Shown here piece by piece: positions 11,731 to 22,005 of a stretch of DNA of 64,000 nucleotides (positions within the stretch are counted from its first letter, which is position 1; each line of letters begins with the position of its first letter). The stretch spans positions 3,472,001 through 3,536,000 of the forward strand of contig NZ_CP114058.1 of the NCBI RefSeq assembly GCF_026967475.1. Reading direction: 5' to 3'. The DNA is from Rouxiella chamberiensis. Its GTDB lineage: Bacteria > Pseudomonadota > Gammaproteobacteria > Enterobacterales > Enterobacteriaceae. Position numbers and translations under genes: made by a program. The notes beneath the pieces are model-generated. The model was not told where the DNA came from and searched no databases. It saw nothing but the letters and a program-made list of their open reading frames with translations.

Positions 11731-12141
11731 CCTGACTACCCCATTCGATTATGTTGTGATGTTGTCTATTCACCTGCTTAAAACATGCTCACTTACCGCT
11801 TTCGCCAATAGTAATAATGAGTTAGCAGGTTTTTTTGGTCTTATTCTCTAATAAAACGCTTATTTATCACGTTATTAAACAGGTATTTTCTTCTGTAAAT
11901 CAAATCACACATCCAGAAACAAGAGGTGTAAACAGAATTTTATTTGGGTAAAAAGGCGACGAATGGGCAAAATGTCAGCGGTAAACGCTGCCAAAATTTA
12001 ATTAGTCCGCCGTTTATATTTTATACGGTAACACCAAAAATATTTTCGACCTGTTACTGTACAAAAAAACTTACGCAACGATTGGCTCGCGATCCCTTAC
12101 ACTGTTTCAGTCCCTTTTATCTGGTAATCCCTGGCGCACTC
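11731..12141. other. AT-rich divergent intergenic region livK/panM (411 bp)
   Basis: No gene could be supported. The stretch is clearly richer in A and T than its surroundings and must hold the livK promoter (leftward) and the panM promoter (rightward). AT-rich tracts would suit Lrp, the known regulator of liv genes in E. coli, but I can point to no specific site. Confidence 0.5.
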
Positions 12142-12531
12142 ATGAAATTGACCATAATAAAACTCGACAGCCTTTCCTCGCAGGACCTGCTGGATCTCGC
12201 CAAAATCTGGCCTAGGCAATCGCCGGGCGTCTGGCAGCAATGGCTGACGCCGGAGCAGATGATATTCGCGGCACGCTTCAACGATCGTCTGCTGGCGGCC
12301 GTTAAAGTTTCAGTCCGTGATTCGCAGGCGAAACTCGACGATTTATGTGTGCGGGAAGTGACACGCAGGCGGGGTGTCGGGCTGTATCTGCTCGAGATTC
12401 TCCAGCAGCAGTTGCCGAAGGTGGCGGAATTGACGATGGACGATATTGCCGAAGATGCGGGGCTTGCGGCCTTTATGCGCGCCTGCGGGTTTAAACTTGA
12501 AGAAAACGTATGGCGAAAATCACGAAACTAA
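12142..12531 (+). CDS. panM: PanD maturation/regulatory factor PanM (PanZ)
   Basis: Small GNAT-fold protein, 129 residues, that binds pro-PanD, promotes its self-cleavage and, with CoA, feeds back on beta-alanine and coenzyme A synthesis. The acetyl-CoA-binding region (VREVTRRRGVGLYLLE) and MKLTIIKLDSL start match the E. coli protein (127 residues). An upstream in-frame extension exists but has no plausible ribosome-binding site and is not conserved; ATG 12142 is preferred. Same location between liv and rpoH as in E. coli. Confidence 0.92.
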   Translation: MKLTIIKLDSLSSQDLLDLAKIWPRQSPGVWQQWLTPEQMIFAARFNDRLLAAVKVSVRDSQAKLDDLCVREVTRRRGVGLYLLEILQQQLPKVAELTMDDIAEDAGLAAFMRACGFKLEENVWRKSRN

Positions 12532-12559
12532 AACGCCGCGTGTGCTGAAGAGCAGGCAT

Positions 12560-12588
12560 AAAAAAAGCGACCCCGGAGGTCGCTTTTT
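12560..12588. terminator. Bidirectional terminator between panM and rpoH
   Basis: Stem AGCGACC / GGTCGCT with a five-base loop, with A7 on the left and T5 on the right, so it can end both the rightward panM and the leftward rpoH transcripts. Confidence 0.88.
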
Positions 12589-12628
12589 CACTTAACGCGT
12601 TGTCAAACCCACGTTTTTCTGACGGGCA

Positions 12629-13487
12629 TCAGGCTTCGATAGCCATACGCAGTTTTTTCATTGCGTTCTTTTCAAGCTGGCGAACACGTTTCTGCGGAAA
12701 CGCCATACTTGTCGGCCAGTTCCTGCAACGTCGACTTGTTGTCGTCGTCGAGCCAGCGGGCACGGATGATGTCCTGGCTACGCTCGTCAAGGCCTTCCAT
12801 CGCGAAGGTCAGTTTGTCGGCCGCGCTGGATTCCCAGTTGTCTTCTTCGATGCTTTCGGCGAAGTCAGAGCTTTTGTCCTGCAGGTACAGCATAGGGGCC
12901 ATGGCCTGACCATCGCGCGGCTCTTCGTCGGGCGTTGGGTCGAAAGTCATGTCCTGTGCGGCCATGCGGGATTCCATTTCCAGCACGTCTTTACTGGTCA
13001 CGCCGAGTTCGCGCGCCACGTGTTCGACTTCTTCATGGCTGAACCAACCCAGACGCTGCTTGTTTTTACGCAGGTTAAAGAACAGTTTGCGCTGTGCCTT
13101 GGTGGTGGCCACTTTTACGATACGCCAGTTGCGCAGCACGTATTCGTGGATTTCTGCCTTGATCCAGTGCACGGCGAACGAAACCAGACGCACACCGACT
13201 TCGGGATTAAAACGGCGAACCGCTTTCATCAGGCCGATATTACCTTCCTGGATAAGGTCAGCCTGCGGCAGACCATAGCCTGAATAATTACGGGCGATAT
13301 GAGCGACAAAGCGCAGGTGAGATAGGATAAGCTGCTTTGCTGCGTCCAGATCGCCTTCGTAATGCAGCCGTTCAGCCAGCGCCCTTTCTTCCTCTGCGGT
13401 GAGCATAGGATAGGTGTTGGCTGCCCGTACATAGGCTTCCAGGCTACCTTGGGGTACTAATGCTAAAGTTTGCATTTCTTTGGTCAT
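12629..13487 (-). CDS. rpoH: Heat-shock sigma factor RpoH (sigma-32), 3' frameshift
   Basis: Alternative sigma factor for heat-shock promoters. Region 2 is complete ([40 protein letters not shown]) as is the RpoH box ([18 protein letters not shown]). Region 4.2 is broken: GVSAE is followed by TCSPA-stop. Removing one A from GAAACG near 12687-12692 restores [19 protein letters not shown] and a stop at 12629, about 285 residues. ATG 13485-13487 is chosen because GGAGAGG stands five bases before it and the protein then starts like E. coli; an upstream ATG at 13526 is less likely. The gene is essential at most growth temperatures, so the break is probably an error. Confidence 0.95.
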
Positions 13488-13598
13488 TAAAGCCTCTCCA
13501 ATGTGACGTAAGAAGGTTTTACTCATCGTTGCCGCGGAGTGAGTACCGACGGATGTAACCGGATAACAACAACGAAGAACCGCTCACATTTGCTGCAA

Positions 13599-13626
13599 AT
13601 TCGACCCTGACACTCATTCAAAGTTC
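13599..13626 (-). promoter_or_regulatory. Sigma-E promoter of rpoH (P3-like)
   Basis: On the minus strand GAACTT, then a 16-base spacer, then TCGAAT. E. coli rpoH P3 has GAACTT-N16-TCTGAT and is read by sigma-E at extreme temperatures. The element is about 110 bases before the rpoH start. The whole 331-base gap to ftsX (13488-13818) carries no gene and presumably also holds sigma-70 promoters, which I could not assign. Confidence 0.75.
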
Positions 13627-13818
13627 AGTCTTTCGTGCCATTACGGCCCAAAGACTGTATGCGAGGTAACAGGGAATAGATTGGGAAATTGTGCTCAAGA
13701 GGGAAGAAGAGTTTCAAGATCCTGATTCGCAGGGATCCTTTGGTGCAGTTAATTGATATGGGGATCTTCCCTTGCAGCACAACCCGCAGCTACAAGGGAA
13801 GAGTATAACAAAAAAATC

Positions 13819-14817
13819 TTATTGTGGTGTAAATCGTCGTAAATGTTGCACCGTGGCCAGATAAGCCGCTACCCAGCCGATCATTGCGGCTACGATTAAC
13901 AGCAGCAGACTTTCGTCCCAGCCGAGGCCGTGAAGGTCGAACGTGGTGCCGAATACCGATGCCACCTGTGTCACGACGGCTTCGAGACGCAGAACCAGCG
14001 CTTCGGAGAGCAGCAACGACAGCGCCGCGCCGCAGAAGCCGAGCATCGCGCCGCCGTTGAGGAACGGCCGCAGAATAAAGCCGTCGGTCGCGCCAATTAG
14101 CTTCATCACGTTAATGGTGTCGCGACGACTGAAGATGCTCAGACGCACACTGTTACCGATGACCAGGAACACCGCCACAATCATCAGAATGCCTATCATC
14201 GCAGCAATTTGCCCGACCAGTCCGGTCAGCGCGGCGAGTCTGGCGAACCAGCTGTCATCCATACGAACTTCATCGACACCCTGAACGGCCGCAACGCGGT
14301 CACGCAAGGTGTTCAGCGTATCCGACCCCTGGAAATTCATCTTCGGCGTCACGATAGCCACCGCAGGCAACGGGTTCTGCTCCAGCATATCCATTGCGCC
14401 GCCAAAGCCGGACCAGTTGCGGAATTCGCCCATCGCTTCCTGACGAGACAGGTAGTTGACCTTGTCGACGCCCGCTTCCGCTTTCAGGGCTTTCACCACA
14501 TTCAGTGCGGCATCGTCGTCCAGCGACTTGTCGATATAGACGGTAAGCTGTGGCGTGGGATACCACTGTTCCGCCGCCTGACTGACGTTTTTCCACACCA
14601 GATAACAGACACTCGGCAGCGTCAGCGAAATGGCGATAACCATGATGGTCAACAGAGTGGCCAGCGGCTGACGCAGCATATCGCGGACGGTGTTGCTCCA
14701 CGCATAGCGCATCTGCTCGCGGAATCCGCCCTGCAGCGCCCTGCTTTTCGATTCGCGTGCGCTTTTGGCCGTCTTGGCCGGTTTCGCATTGCCCGCAGGT
14801 TTTGGACTATTGGCCAT
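13819..14817 (-). CDS. ftsX: Cell division ABC-type protein FtsX
   Basis: Inner-membrane partner of FtsE, 332 residues (E. coli 352). A basic, Ala/Lys-rich cytoplasmic N-terminus is followed by one membrane segment ([19 protein letters not shown]), a large periplasmic domain that recruits EnvC in E. coli, and three further membrane segments. FtsEX controls septal peptidoglycan hydrolysis. It overlaps ftsE by 11 bases. Confidence 0.96.
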   Translation of the reverse strand: MANSPKPAGNAKPAKTAKSARESKSRALQGGFREQMRYAWSNTVRDMLRQPLATLLTIMVIAISLTLPSVCYLVWKNVSQAAEQWYPTPQLTVYIDKSLDDDAALNVVKALKAEAGVDKVNYLSRQEAMGEFRNWSGFGGAMDMLEQNPLPAVAIVTPKMNFQGSDTLNTLRDRVAAVQGVDEVRMDDSWFARLAALTGLVGQIAAMIGILMIVAVFLVIGNSVRLSIFSRRDTINVMKLIGATDGFILRPFLNGGAMLGFCGAALSLLLSEALVLRLEAVVTQVASVFGTTFDLHGLGWDESLLLLIVAAMIGWVAAYLATVQHLRRFTPQ

Positions 14818-15478
14818 GGTAGGCGCCTCCTGCCATTCTTCCCTGACTCAGCGTCAGCGTGCGGTAACGACGGCTGGCGATAAGGCCCATATCGTGCGTT
14901 GCCATCAGGACGGTAACGCCCACGCGGTTAAACTCTTCAAACAGCCGCAAAATCCCCTCCGACAGCACTTCATCCAGGTTACCCGTAGGTTCGTCGGCCA
15001 GCAGCACGGCCGGCTTGTTGACGACGGCGCGGGCAATGCCGACGCGCTGCTGTTCACCGCCGGAAAGCTGAATGGGAAAGTTTTTCGCCTTGTCCAGCAG
15101 TCCGACCTTGTCCAGCGCAGCCGAAACGCGGCGGCGAATGTCTTCACCGCTGGCACCGGCGATAATCAGCGGCATAGCGACGTTGTCATAAACCGTTCTG
15201 TCGAGCAGCAGGTGGTGATCCTGAAAGATCATGCCAATCTGCCGACGCAGAAACGGGACTTCGCGGCTTTTCAGACGGCTAATATCATGGCCGCCAAATA
15301 GAATATGTCCTGCACTCGGGCGTTCAATACCGCAAATCAGCTTCAGCAGGGTACTTTTACCGGCTCCGGAATGGCCGGTCAGAAATGCCATCTCGCCCTG
15401 CTGAATATGGAAATCGACGCCTTGCAGCGCCTGTCGCCCGCCTAGATAAGCTTTACTGACCTGTTCAAAGCGAATCAT
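14807..15478 (-). CDS. ftsE: Cell division ATP-binding protein FtsE
   Basis: ATPase of the FtsEX divisome complex, 223 residues. Walker [10 protein letters not shown], signature [14 protein letters not shown], Walker [14 protein letters not shown]-loop ATHD. Lies between ftsY and ftsX in the conserved ftsYEX operon with a gap of five bases to ftsY and an overlap with ftsX. Confidence 0.98.
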   Translation of the reverse strand: MIRFEQVSKAYLGGRQALQGVDFHIQQGEMAFLTGHSGAGKSTLLKLICGIERPSAGHILFGGHDISRLKSREVPFLRRQIGMIFQDHHLLLDRTVYDNVAMPLIIAGASGEDIRRRVSAALDKVGLLDKAKNFPIQLSGGEQQRVGIARAVVNKPAVLLADEPTGNLDEVLSEGILRLFEEFNRVGVTVLMATHDMGLIASRRYRTLTLSQGRMAGGAYHGQ

Positions 15479-15483
15479 CCGTA

Positions 15484-16932
15484 TTAATCCTCTCGGGCAA
15501 AAAGTGCCTCAATAAAATCGTCTGCCTTAAACGGCCTTAAATCTTCGATGCCTTCACCTACACCGATATAACGGATAGGGATCTCGAACTGGTCGGCGAT
15601 GGCGAAGATCACGCCGCCTTTGGCCGTTCCGTCAAGTTTGGTCAGGGTAATACCGGTCAGGCCAACCGCTTCGTTAAACAGTTTTGCCTGACTTACCGCG
15701 TTTTGTCCGGTGCTGGCATCCAGCGTCAGCATAACCTCATGAGGGGCGTCGACATCCAGCTTTTTCATAACGCGGACAATCTTCTTAAGTTCTTCCATCA
15801 GATGAGATTTATTCTGCAAACGGCCCGCCGTATCGGCGATCAGCACGTCTATCTTGCGCGACTTGGCGGCCTGAATCGCATCGAAAATCACCGACGCGGA
15901 ATCGGCCCCGGTATGCTGGGCAATCACCGGAATATTGTTGCGCTGACCCCAAACCTGTAGCTGCTCGACTGCCGCAGCGCGGAAGGTGTCGCCCGCAGCC
16001 AGCATCACCGACTTGCCTTCGGCCTCGAACTGGCGCGCCAGCTTGCCGATGGTGGTGGTTTTGCCGACGCCGTTGACGCCTACCATCAGGATGACATACG
16101 GGGTTTTACCGCCTACATCCAGCGGCTTGTCGACTTTCGCCAAAATTTCGGACATTTCTTCCTTCAGCTTGCCGTACAGCGCTTCCGCATCTTTCAACTG
16201 TTTGCGGCTGGCGTGTTCGGTCAGCGAAGTAATGATTTTGCGCGTGGTTTCAACGCCAACGTCGGCGATAAGCAACTGTTCTTCCAGCTCGTCAAAGAGA
16301 TCGTCGTCGATTTTCTTGCCACGGAACAGGCCGACAAAACCGGAACCCAGATTCTGTCTGGTCTTGACCAGGCTGCGTTTCAGGCGGGCGAAGAAGCCTT
16401 CTCTGGTTGGACGTTCCTGTTCGGTCTGCTGTTCAAGCGCAGGCAGGCTGACCAATGGCTCGAGCGCCACCGGCAACGGCTCTGGCTCATTCTCGGGTTC
16501 GGGTTCGATTTCCGGTTCAGGTTCTTTCTCCGGCTCCGGCTGGATTTCCGGCTCGGGTTCGATAACCGGCTGCGGCTCGACGACAGGTTCAGGATCGATG
16601 ACGGGCGCTGGCTCGCGCACAGGCTCGGATTCAACCGGATGCTGTCTTGCGACGACATCTTCGGTAACTTCGACGATTTCCTGTGCCAGCGCTTCGGCGG
16701 ACTGCGCAGTTTCTGTAACCGGCTCGACCTTTTCCGCTTCAGCGGGCTCGGCCGTGTGAACCTCAACGGCCCCGGCTTCGGAATGGGTTTCTGAATGGGC
16801 GGGAGTTATTACCTCGGCCTGTTCTACCGGCTCGACGGATTGCTCAACCTTTTCTACTTCCTGCGGCTGTTCTTCTTCCTTGCGACCACGTCCAAACCAG
16901 GAAAGAAAACCGCGTTTTTTCTCTTTTGCCAT
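15484..16932 (-). CDS. ftsY: Signal recognition particle receptor FtsY
   Basis: SRP receptor GTPase that targets ribosomes making inner-membrane proteins, 482 residues. Layout: basic start KRGFLSWFGRGRK (membrane contact), a long acidic A domain of about 150 residues with EP repeats, then the NG domain with G1 GVNGVGKTTTIGKLA, DTFRAAAVEQL, DTAGR and TKLDGTAKGG. First gene of the ftsYEX operon; divergent from rsmD across a 264-base gap. Confidence 0.98.
   Translation of the reverse strand: MAKEKKRGFLSWFGRGRKEEEQPQEVEKVEQSVEPVEQAEVITPAHSETHSEAGAVEVHTAEPAEAEKVEPVTETAQSAEALAQEIVEVTEDVVARQHPVESEPVREPAPVIDPEPVVEPQPVIEPEPEIQPEPEKEPEPEIEPEPENEPEPLPVALEPLVSLPALEQQTEQERPTREGFFARLKRSLVKTRQNLGSGFVGLFRGKKIDDDLFDELEEQLLIADVGVETTRKIITSLTEHASRKQLKDAEALYGKLKEEMSEILAKVDKPLDVGGKTPYVILMVGVNGVGKTTTIGKLARQFEAEGKSVMLAAGDTFRAAAVEQLQVWGQRNNIPVIAQHTGADSASVIFDAIQAAKSRKIDVLIADTAGRLQNKSHLMEELKKIVRVMKKLDVDAPHEVMLTLDASTGQNAVSQAKLFNEAVGLTGITLTKLDGTAKGGVIFAIADQFEIPIRYIGVGEGIEDLRPFKADDFIEALFARED
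16479..16640 (-). repeat. EP-rich tandem repeat in the FtsY A domain
   Basis: Imperfect short tandem repeats coding for alternating Glu-Pro pairs (PEPEIQPEPEKEPEPEIE and similar). Such repeats are prone to length change between strains. They lie inside the acidic linker, not in the GTPase. Confidence 0.75.
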
Positions 16933-17196
16933 TTTACAACTTCACTCCACGCCGTTAATTCCCGACGAACCGGATTATTGATAGGGTAATAACCTAGCAG
17001 TCTATCACTTTCCCTTAAACGCAACACGTCTGAGTGACGATTTCCACAGCTCATACAATCGACTACGCTGTCTAATACGCCTTGCCCGTGATGTCGCGGT
17101 AGCCTACGGGACGTCACACCGGTAGAATAGCCTCCCAAACCGTGTTCTGAACACCCACGAAGCTATTTATAACCAGAAGTTACCATCATAAAGACT

Positions 17197-17817
17197 ATGG
17201 CAAAAAAACCGCAAACCCAGCCAGCCGGCCAGATTCGCCTGATTGGCGGGCAATGGCGTGGACGCAAGCTGCCAGTGCCGCACAGTCCCGGACTGCGCCC
17301 TACAACCGACAGGGTCAGAGAGACGCTCTTTAACTGGCTGGCACCGGTCATTCAGGGCGCGCGCTGTCTGGACTGCTTTGCCGGCAGCGGCGCACTGGGC
17401 ATCGAAGCGCTGTCCCGCTATGCAGGCAGCGCCACGCTGCTGGAATTCGAAAAACCGGTGGCGCAGCAGCTAGAGCGCAATCTGGCGCTGCTCAACAGCC
17501 AGAATGGACAGGTAGTTAACGTCAACACCTTGAACTGGCTGGCAAAAAATGGCACGCCGCACGAGGTTATCTTCCTCGATCCGCCGTTCCGCAAAGGGAT
17601 TTTGCAAGACACGATAGGCCTGCTCGACAGCCAGGGCTGGCTGGCGGACGAAGCCTGGATTTACATTGAATCAGAAGTTGAACACGGCGCTATTCCGGTG
17701 CCCGCCAGCTGGCGTTTGTATCGCGAAAAAATTGCCGGACAAGTCGCCTATCGCCTTTATCACCGCGACGTCACGCCTGCTGACGCCTCGCCACAGGAGC
17801 AGTCAGATGTTGATTAA
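17197..17817 (+). CDS. rsmD: 16S rRNA (guanine(966)-N(2))-methyltransferase RsmD
   Basis: SAM-dependent methyltransferase modifying G966 of 16S rRNA, 206 residues. SAM motif LDCFAGSGALGIEALSR and catalytic motif FLDPPFRKG (DPPF) are present; the start has the conserved IRLIGGQWRGRKLPVP. Divergent from ftsY as in E. coli; its end overlaps yhhL by 11 bases. Confidence 0.97.
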   Translation: MAKKPQTQPAGQIRLIGGQWRGRKLPVPHSPGLRPTTDRVRETLFNWLAPVIQGARCLDCFAGSGALGIEALSRYAGSATLLEFEKPVAQQLERNLALLNSQNGQVVNVNTLNWLAKNGTPHEVIFLDPPFRKGILQDTIGLLDSQGWLADEAWIYIESEVEHGAIPVPASWRLYREKIAGQVAYRLYHRDVTPADASPQEQSDVD

Positions 17818-18082
17818 TATTGGTCGTTTGTTGATGCTTTGCATCTGGGCTTTTCTGCTGTCGAACGTCATTCATCCGTTTCCGAAACCGATGAGATACT
17901 TCCTCGACGTCGCCATGGTATTCATGTTCTTCATGCACGGCGTGCAAGTCATGCTGTTAAAAGCGACCCAGACCAAGGATCAGCCCGCCATCGGTGGCTG
18001 GTTGCAGTTGCGTATTTTCCTGTTTGGCGTGTTTGAACTGCTGGCCTGGCAGAAAAAACAGCCTCCCCTGCCGAAGAAGTAA
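17807..18082 (+). CDS. yhhL: DUF1145 small membrane protein YhhL
   Basis: A 91-residue inner-membrane protein of unknown function with two to three hydrophobic segments (IGRLLMLCIWAFLLSNVI; YFLDVAMVFMFFMHGVQVML). Start ATG 17807 sits inside the end of rsmD, which suggests translational coupling, and matches the family start MLINIGRL. The longer in-frame reading back to 17666 is only rsmD in another frame. Partner gene yhhM of E. coli is not present. Confidence 0.9.
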   Translation: MLINIGRLLMLCIWAFLLSNVIHPFPKPMRYFLDVAMVFMFFMHGVQVMLLKATQTKDQPAIGGWLQLRIFLFGVFELLAWQKKQPPLPKK

Positions 18083-18100
18083 GCGCGATTCCCTTTCCAG

Positions 18101-18132
18101 AAACACCGCCTTCCGCGCGGTGTTTTGTTTTT
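18101..18132 (+). terminator. Terminator after yhhL
   Basis: AAACACCGC/GCGGTGTTT stem followed by a T-rich tail; ends the rsmD-yhhL transcript. Confidence 0.85.
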
Positions 18133-18306
18133 TATCCCCCTCTTGTTTCTCAAAATGCCTCTTTTGTCACGTCCCGCATAATTTTAAGCCTGTTTTAAGA
18201 TTGTCGGCTCCCCTTTGCCTCTCCTACACTTAGTTCATGAGGTCGAGCCGGAGGGCTTTACCGTTTTGGCAGTTCTTTGCTTTCTTTCATTAGATAAGGA
18301 CAAACA

Positions 18307-18933
18307 ATGAGTTGGCCGTTTATTGCAGTATTGCTTTCTGGTTGGCTTTACGTCGACGCACGCTATCGCGGCCCTCGCTGGCAGGGATGGCTATTCAAAC
18401 CCGTTACCCTGCTGTTGCTGATGCTGCTGGCCTGGCAAGCTCCCGTGATGAGTACCAACGGCTACCTGATTGTGCTGGGCCTGCTGGCGACGCTGGTCGC
18501 CGATGCCCTGCTGCTGATGCCGAGGGAGCGCCATCTTTACGCCATTGGCGCATTTTTCCTTTCTCATCTTCTCTATACCCTGAGTTTTGCCAGTCAGATG
18601 AGTTTCACCTTCTTCTGGCCGCTGCCGGTAGTGCTGCTGGTTATCGGCGCAATCCTTCTGGCAGTAATATGGAGCCGACTCGAGGAGATGCGTTGGGCGG
18701 TAATCACCTTTATTGCCATGACGTTACTTATGGTGTGGGTCGCGGGTGAGCAGTATTTCTTCCGGAGTACCGATCTGGCCTTCTCGCTGCTGTGCGGCTC
18801 GATTCTGCTGCTGGTCGCCAACATCATCTGGATGGTCAGCCACTATCGCTACAAATTCCGCGCCGCCGACGCCATTGTCGCCGCCTGCTATTTCGGCGGA
18901 CACTTCCTGATTGTGCGTTCGCTGTACGTGTAA
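18307..18933 (+). CDS. yhhN: YhhN/TMEM86-family membrane protein (lysoplasmalogenase family)
   Basis: A 208-residue integral membrane protein with about seven to eight hydrophobic segments. The TMEM86/YhhN family includes eukaryotic lysoplasmalogenases; enzymatic activity of the bacterial member is not settled. Motif [15 protein letters not shown] near residues 55-75 carries the conserved acidic residue. Sits alone just upstream of zntA, as in E. coli. Confidence 0.9.
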   Translation: MSWPFIAVLLSGWLYVDARYRGPRWQGWLFKPVTLLLLMLLAWQAPVMSTNGYLIVLGLLATLVADALLLMPRERHLYAIGAFFLSHLLYTLSFASQMSFTFFWPLPVVLLVIGAILLAVIWSRLEEMRWAVITFIAMTLLMVWVAGEQYFFRSTDLAFSLLCGSILLLVANIIWMVSHYRYKFRAADAIVAACYFGGHFLIVRSLYV

Positions 18934-18942
18934 AACCTTCAG

Positions 18943-18982
18943 CGCCTCTTTGAATATCTACAGCGTTGGTTTCAAAGAGGCG
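18943..18982. repeat. 12-bp perfect inverted repeat between yhhN and zntA
   Basis: CGCCTCTTTGAA (18943-18954) and its complement TTCAAAGAGGCG (18971-18982) around a 16-base loop. No T tract follows on either strand, so it may be a transcript-end stem, or a processed hairpin, rather than a classical terminator. Confidence 0.7.
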
Positions 18983-19052
18983 TTAATGCGTGCTTGAGTC
19001 CCGGTAAAATTTTCCCCCTAAACCTCTCCTGCCCGGCATACTCTATTTCGCC

Positions 19053-19084
19053 TTGACCCTGGAGTTAACTCCAAGGTGTACACT
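19053..19084 (+). promoter_or_regulatory. ZntR-type zinc-responsive promoter of zntA
   Basis: -35 TTGACC and -10 TACACT are 20 bases apart, the overlong spacer typical of MerR-family activators. The spacer holds a perfect palindrome TGGAGTTAACTCCA (19060-19073), very close to the E. coli zntA operator. ZntR with Zn, Cd or Pb is expected to twist this DNA and start transcription about 40 bases before zntA. Confidence 0.88.
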
Positions 19085-19124
19085 CCTGAACAGTAGAGGG
19101 CAATGACGCTCGTCGGGAGGATTC

Positions 19125-21396
19125 ATGTCTATCAAGCAGCATCAGCATTCCAAAAGTTGTGGTACAAGCTGCCATACCTCCGTGTCACGCGCGCCCTCGT
19201 TCAAGCAAATTAGTCGCATTCAGCTTGCGGATGCCCCCGTGGTTGATTCCCCTTTACCGGAAACCGCTGCGCCAGATACTCGGCGGATGAGCTGGAAAGT
19301 CAGTGGGATGGACTGCCCAAGCTGCGCCCGCAAAGTGGAAAAGGCCGTGAGTGGGCTCGACGGTGTGAGCCGCGCAAAGGTGCTGTTTGCCACCGAGAAG
19401 CTGGTGGTCGATGCGGTATTGTCCCCCTCGACTCTCAGCATTTCCTCACAAATTACTCAGGCCGTAGAGTCCGCGGGCTTTACTCTCACGCCTTCTGTCA
19501 GAAATTCTTCAGAACTTCCTCATGCCGCTCCGACCCGTCTGAAAGAGAATGCGCCGCTCCTTGCGCTTATTGTCCTGATGTTGCTCAGCGTCGCGCTGGC
19601 GCAGGTGAATCCGCAATGGGGAAATCTGGCCTTTATCGCGACGACGCTGGTCGGCCTGTGGCCGGTGTTGCGACAGGCGATGCGTCTTACTCGCAGCGGC
19701 ACGCCCTTTGCCATCGAAACCTTGATGAGCATTGCCGCCATCGGCGCGCTGTTTATCGGTGCCACGGCCGAAGCGGCAATGGTGCTGCTGCTCTTTGCCG
19801 TCGGCGAAAAGCTGGAAGCCTTTGCGGCGAGCCGTGCGCGCAGCGGGGTAAAAGCGCTGATGGCGCTGGTGCCGGAAAGTGCGCAACGGCGTAGAGAGGG
19901 CACGCTTCATACGGTGCCGGTTGCCGAACTGGCGCTTGATGATGTGATTGAAGTCGCTGCCGGGGGCCGTTTACCGGTGGATGCCGTGCTGCTCAATGCA
20001 GCCGCCAGCTTTGATGAAAGTGCGCTGACGGGGAATCCGTGCCGGTTGAACGCCAGCCCGGCGAGAAAGTTCCGGCGGGCAGTCTGTGTGTGGATACCGT
20101 TGCGCAATTGAAAGTCGCCTCCGCGCCGGGTCAAAGTGCTATCGACCGGATATTGCAACTGATTGAAGAGGCCGAAGAGCGCCGCGCACCGATTGAGCGT
20201 TTCATCGATACTTTCAGTCGTTATTACACGCCCGTCATTATGCTGATGGCGCTGCTGGTTATCGTTGTGCCGCCGCTGGCGATGGGGTTGTCGTGGGAAA
20301 CCTGGATCTATCGGGGTCTGACGCTGCTGCTGATAGGCTGTCCTTGCGCGCTGGTCATCTCGACGCCTGCGGCGATTACCTCTGCTCTGGCCGCGGCAAC
20401 CCGTCAGGGTGCCTTGATCAAGGGTGGAGCTGCGCTGGAGCAGCTGGCGCTCATCGAAACCCTCGCGCTGGATAAAACCGGCACGCTGACGCAAGGCAAA
20501 CCCAGGGTCACCGACAGCATTGCCCTGGGCGAGATCTCGGTCGAACGACTGCTTTCACTAGCCGCCGCCGTCGAAGCGGGTTCACATCACCCGCTCGCCA
20601 GAGCGATTATTGCCGCCGCGCCGCAGGCCCGAATGCAGTGGCCGAACGCCGCAAGGCGCTGGCGGGCGTCGGCGTCGAGGGGTGGGTCGAGAATCAACAT
20701 ATTCGGGTCGCGGCCCCGAATCATCTGTCTGCCGACACGCTCTCTGCATCCGCGATTGCGCAAGTCACGGCGCTCGAAAACGCGGGCAAAACCGTTGTGG
20801 TCGTGCTGCAAGCGCAACGGGCCATCGGCCTGCTGGCAATGCAGGACACACTCCGTGATGATGCCATCGAGGCGCTGGCCGAGTTGAAAAAGCTGGGTAT
20901 CGAGACCGTAATGCTGACCGGTGACAACCCGCGTGCCGCTAGCGCTATTGCGGCAACGCTGGGCATAGACTTCAAGGCGGGTCTATTACCGGCAGACAAG
21001 GTGCTGGCTGTAGGTGAACTGGCGCAGCATCGCGTTACGGCGATGGTAGGCGATGGCATCAACGATGCGCCCGCCATGAAAGCGGCGCGGATAGGTATCG
21101 CGATGGGCAGCGGCACCGATGTTGCGCTGGAGACGGCGGACGCTGCGCTTACTCACAACCGCCTGACGGGGCTGGCGGAGATGATTCGCCTGTCGAGAGC
21201 GACCCGCGCCAATATTCGTCAGAACATTACCCTCGCACTCGGGCTGAAAGGCGTGTTCCTGATAACCACGCTGCTCGGCCTTACCGGTCTGTGGCTGGCG
21301 GTGCTGGCCGATTCGGGGGCGACGGCGCTGGTGACGGCCAACGCACTGCGGCTGCTGCGAAAAAATCATGAAAAAATCAGGGTAGCGCACCCATGA
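19125..21396 (+). CDS. zntA: Zn/Cd/Pb-translocating P-type ATPase ZntA, two frameshifts
   Basis: Inner-membrane P1B-type ATPase exporting Zn, Cd and Pb. A His/Cys-bearing start (KQHQHSKSCGTSCHTS) is followed by a metal-binding domain with GMDCPSCARKVE, then membrane segments, the LTGESVP actuator motif, the GCPCALV membrane metal site, the phosphorylation site DKTGT, and GDGINDAPA. Three frames are needed: one G is missing from the run at 20030-20033 (LTGES read as LTGNP) and one C from the run at 20628-20630 (PQAPNAVAERRKA). Corrected length about 757 residues. AGGA-type ribosome-binding site before ATG 19125. Confidence 0.95.
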
Positions 21397-21484
21397 TTTC
21401 AGAAGAAATCAGGAAATTATCAGGGAAAATTCGTTGCACCGGATTGATTCTTTAAAAACGGCGGGCTTGAATCGCCGAGAATCG

Positions 21485-21736
21485 CTACTCGGCCATACCT
21501 TTCTTCAGTAAAAAACGGTACGGCAACTGCTCGGTATCGGCCGCCAGCAACTGGTGTTCCATAAACCGGCAAAAGCCCGGAATATCGCGGGTGGTGGCGG
21601 GGTCATCGGCCAGAATCAGCAGCGTTTCGCCCTCATTCATTTTGCGTACGGTTTTGCGCACCATCATCACCGGCTCGGGGCAACGCAGGCCGAGCGCGTC
21701 CAACTGGTGGTCTGCACCTTCAAATTGATCGGTCAT
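21485..21736 (-). CDS. tusA: Sulfur-transfer protein TusA
   Basis: Small cytosolic sulfur carrier, 83 residues, taking persulfide sulfur from IscS to TusBCD for tRNA 2-thiouridine formation. The active Cys19 lies in [12 protein letters not shown]. Same neighbours (zntA, yhhQ) as in E. coli, where it is also opposite in direction. Confidence 0.96.
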   Translation of the reverse strand: MTDQFEGADHQLDALGLRCPEPVMMVRKTVRKMNEGETLLILADDPATTRDIPGFCRFMEHQLLAADTEQLPYRFLLKKGMAE

Positions 21737-22005
21737 ATCGAATTTCTACCCTTTTGGCTTCGCCGTGATGTAAACCGCGTCAGTTTACCCCGCCTGATAT
21801 TCGACGCAAGCCGCAGTTAGCGTTTACCGGCAGGAGGATTTTGTTGCGCAAACGGGACGGGAAAGGATAGTATGCGCGCCGCGATAGCAAAATCGTCGTT
21901 TTTAGCACAAAATTTATCCTGACCGCTGCAAGGCATCAAAGCCTGTGCGGGCGTATACAAAAGTATTGGGTTCCCTCACCCCAACCACTAAAAAGGTCAC
22001 AATTT

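Noticed and set aside
12629..13487. rpoH as a true truncated pseudogene
   Set aside because: The code beyond the frameshift is fully conserved to the normal stop; loss of region 4.2 would abolish function of a nearly essential sigma factor.
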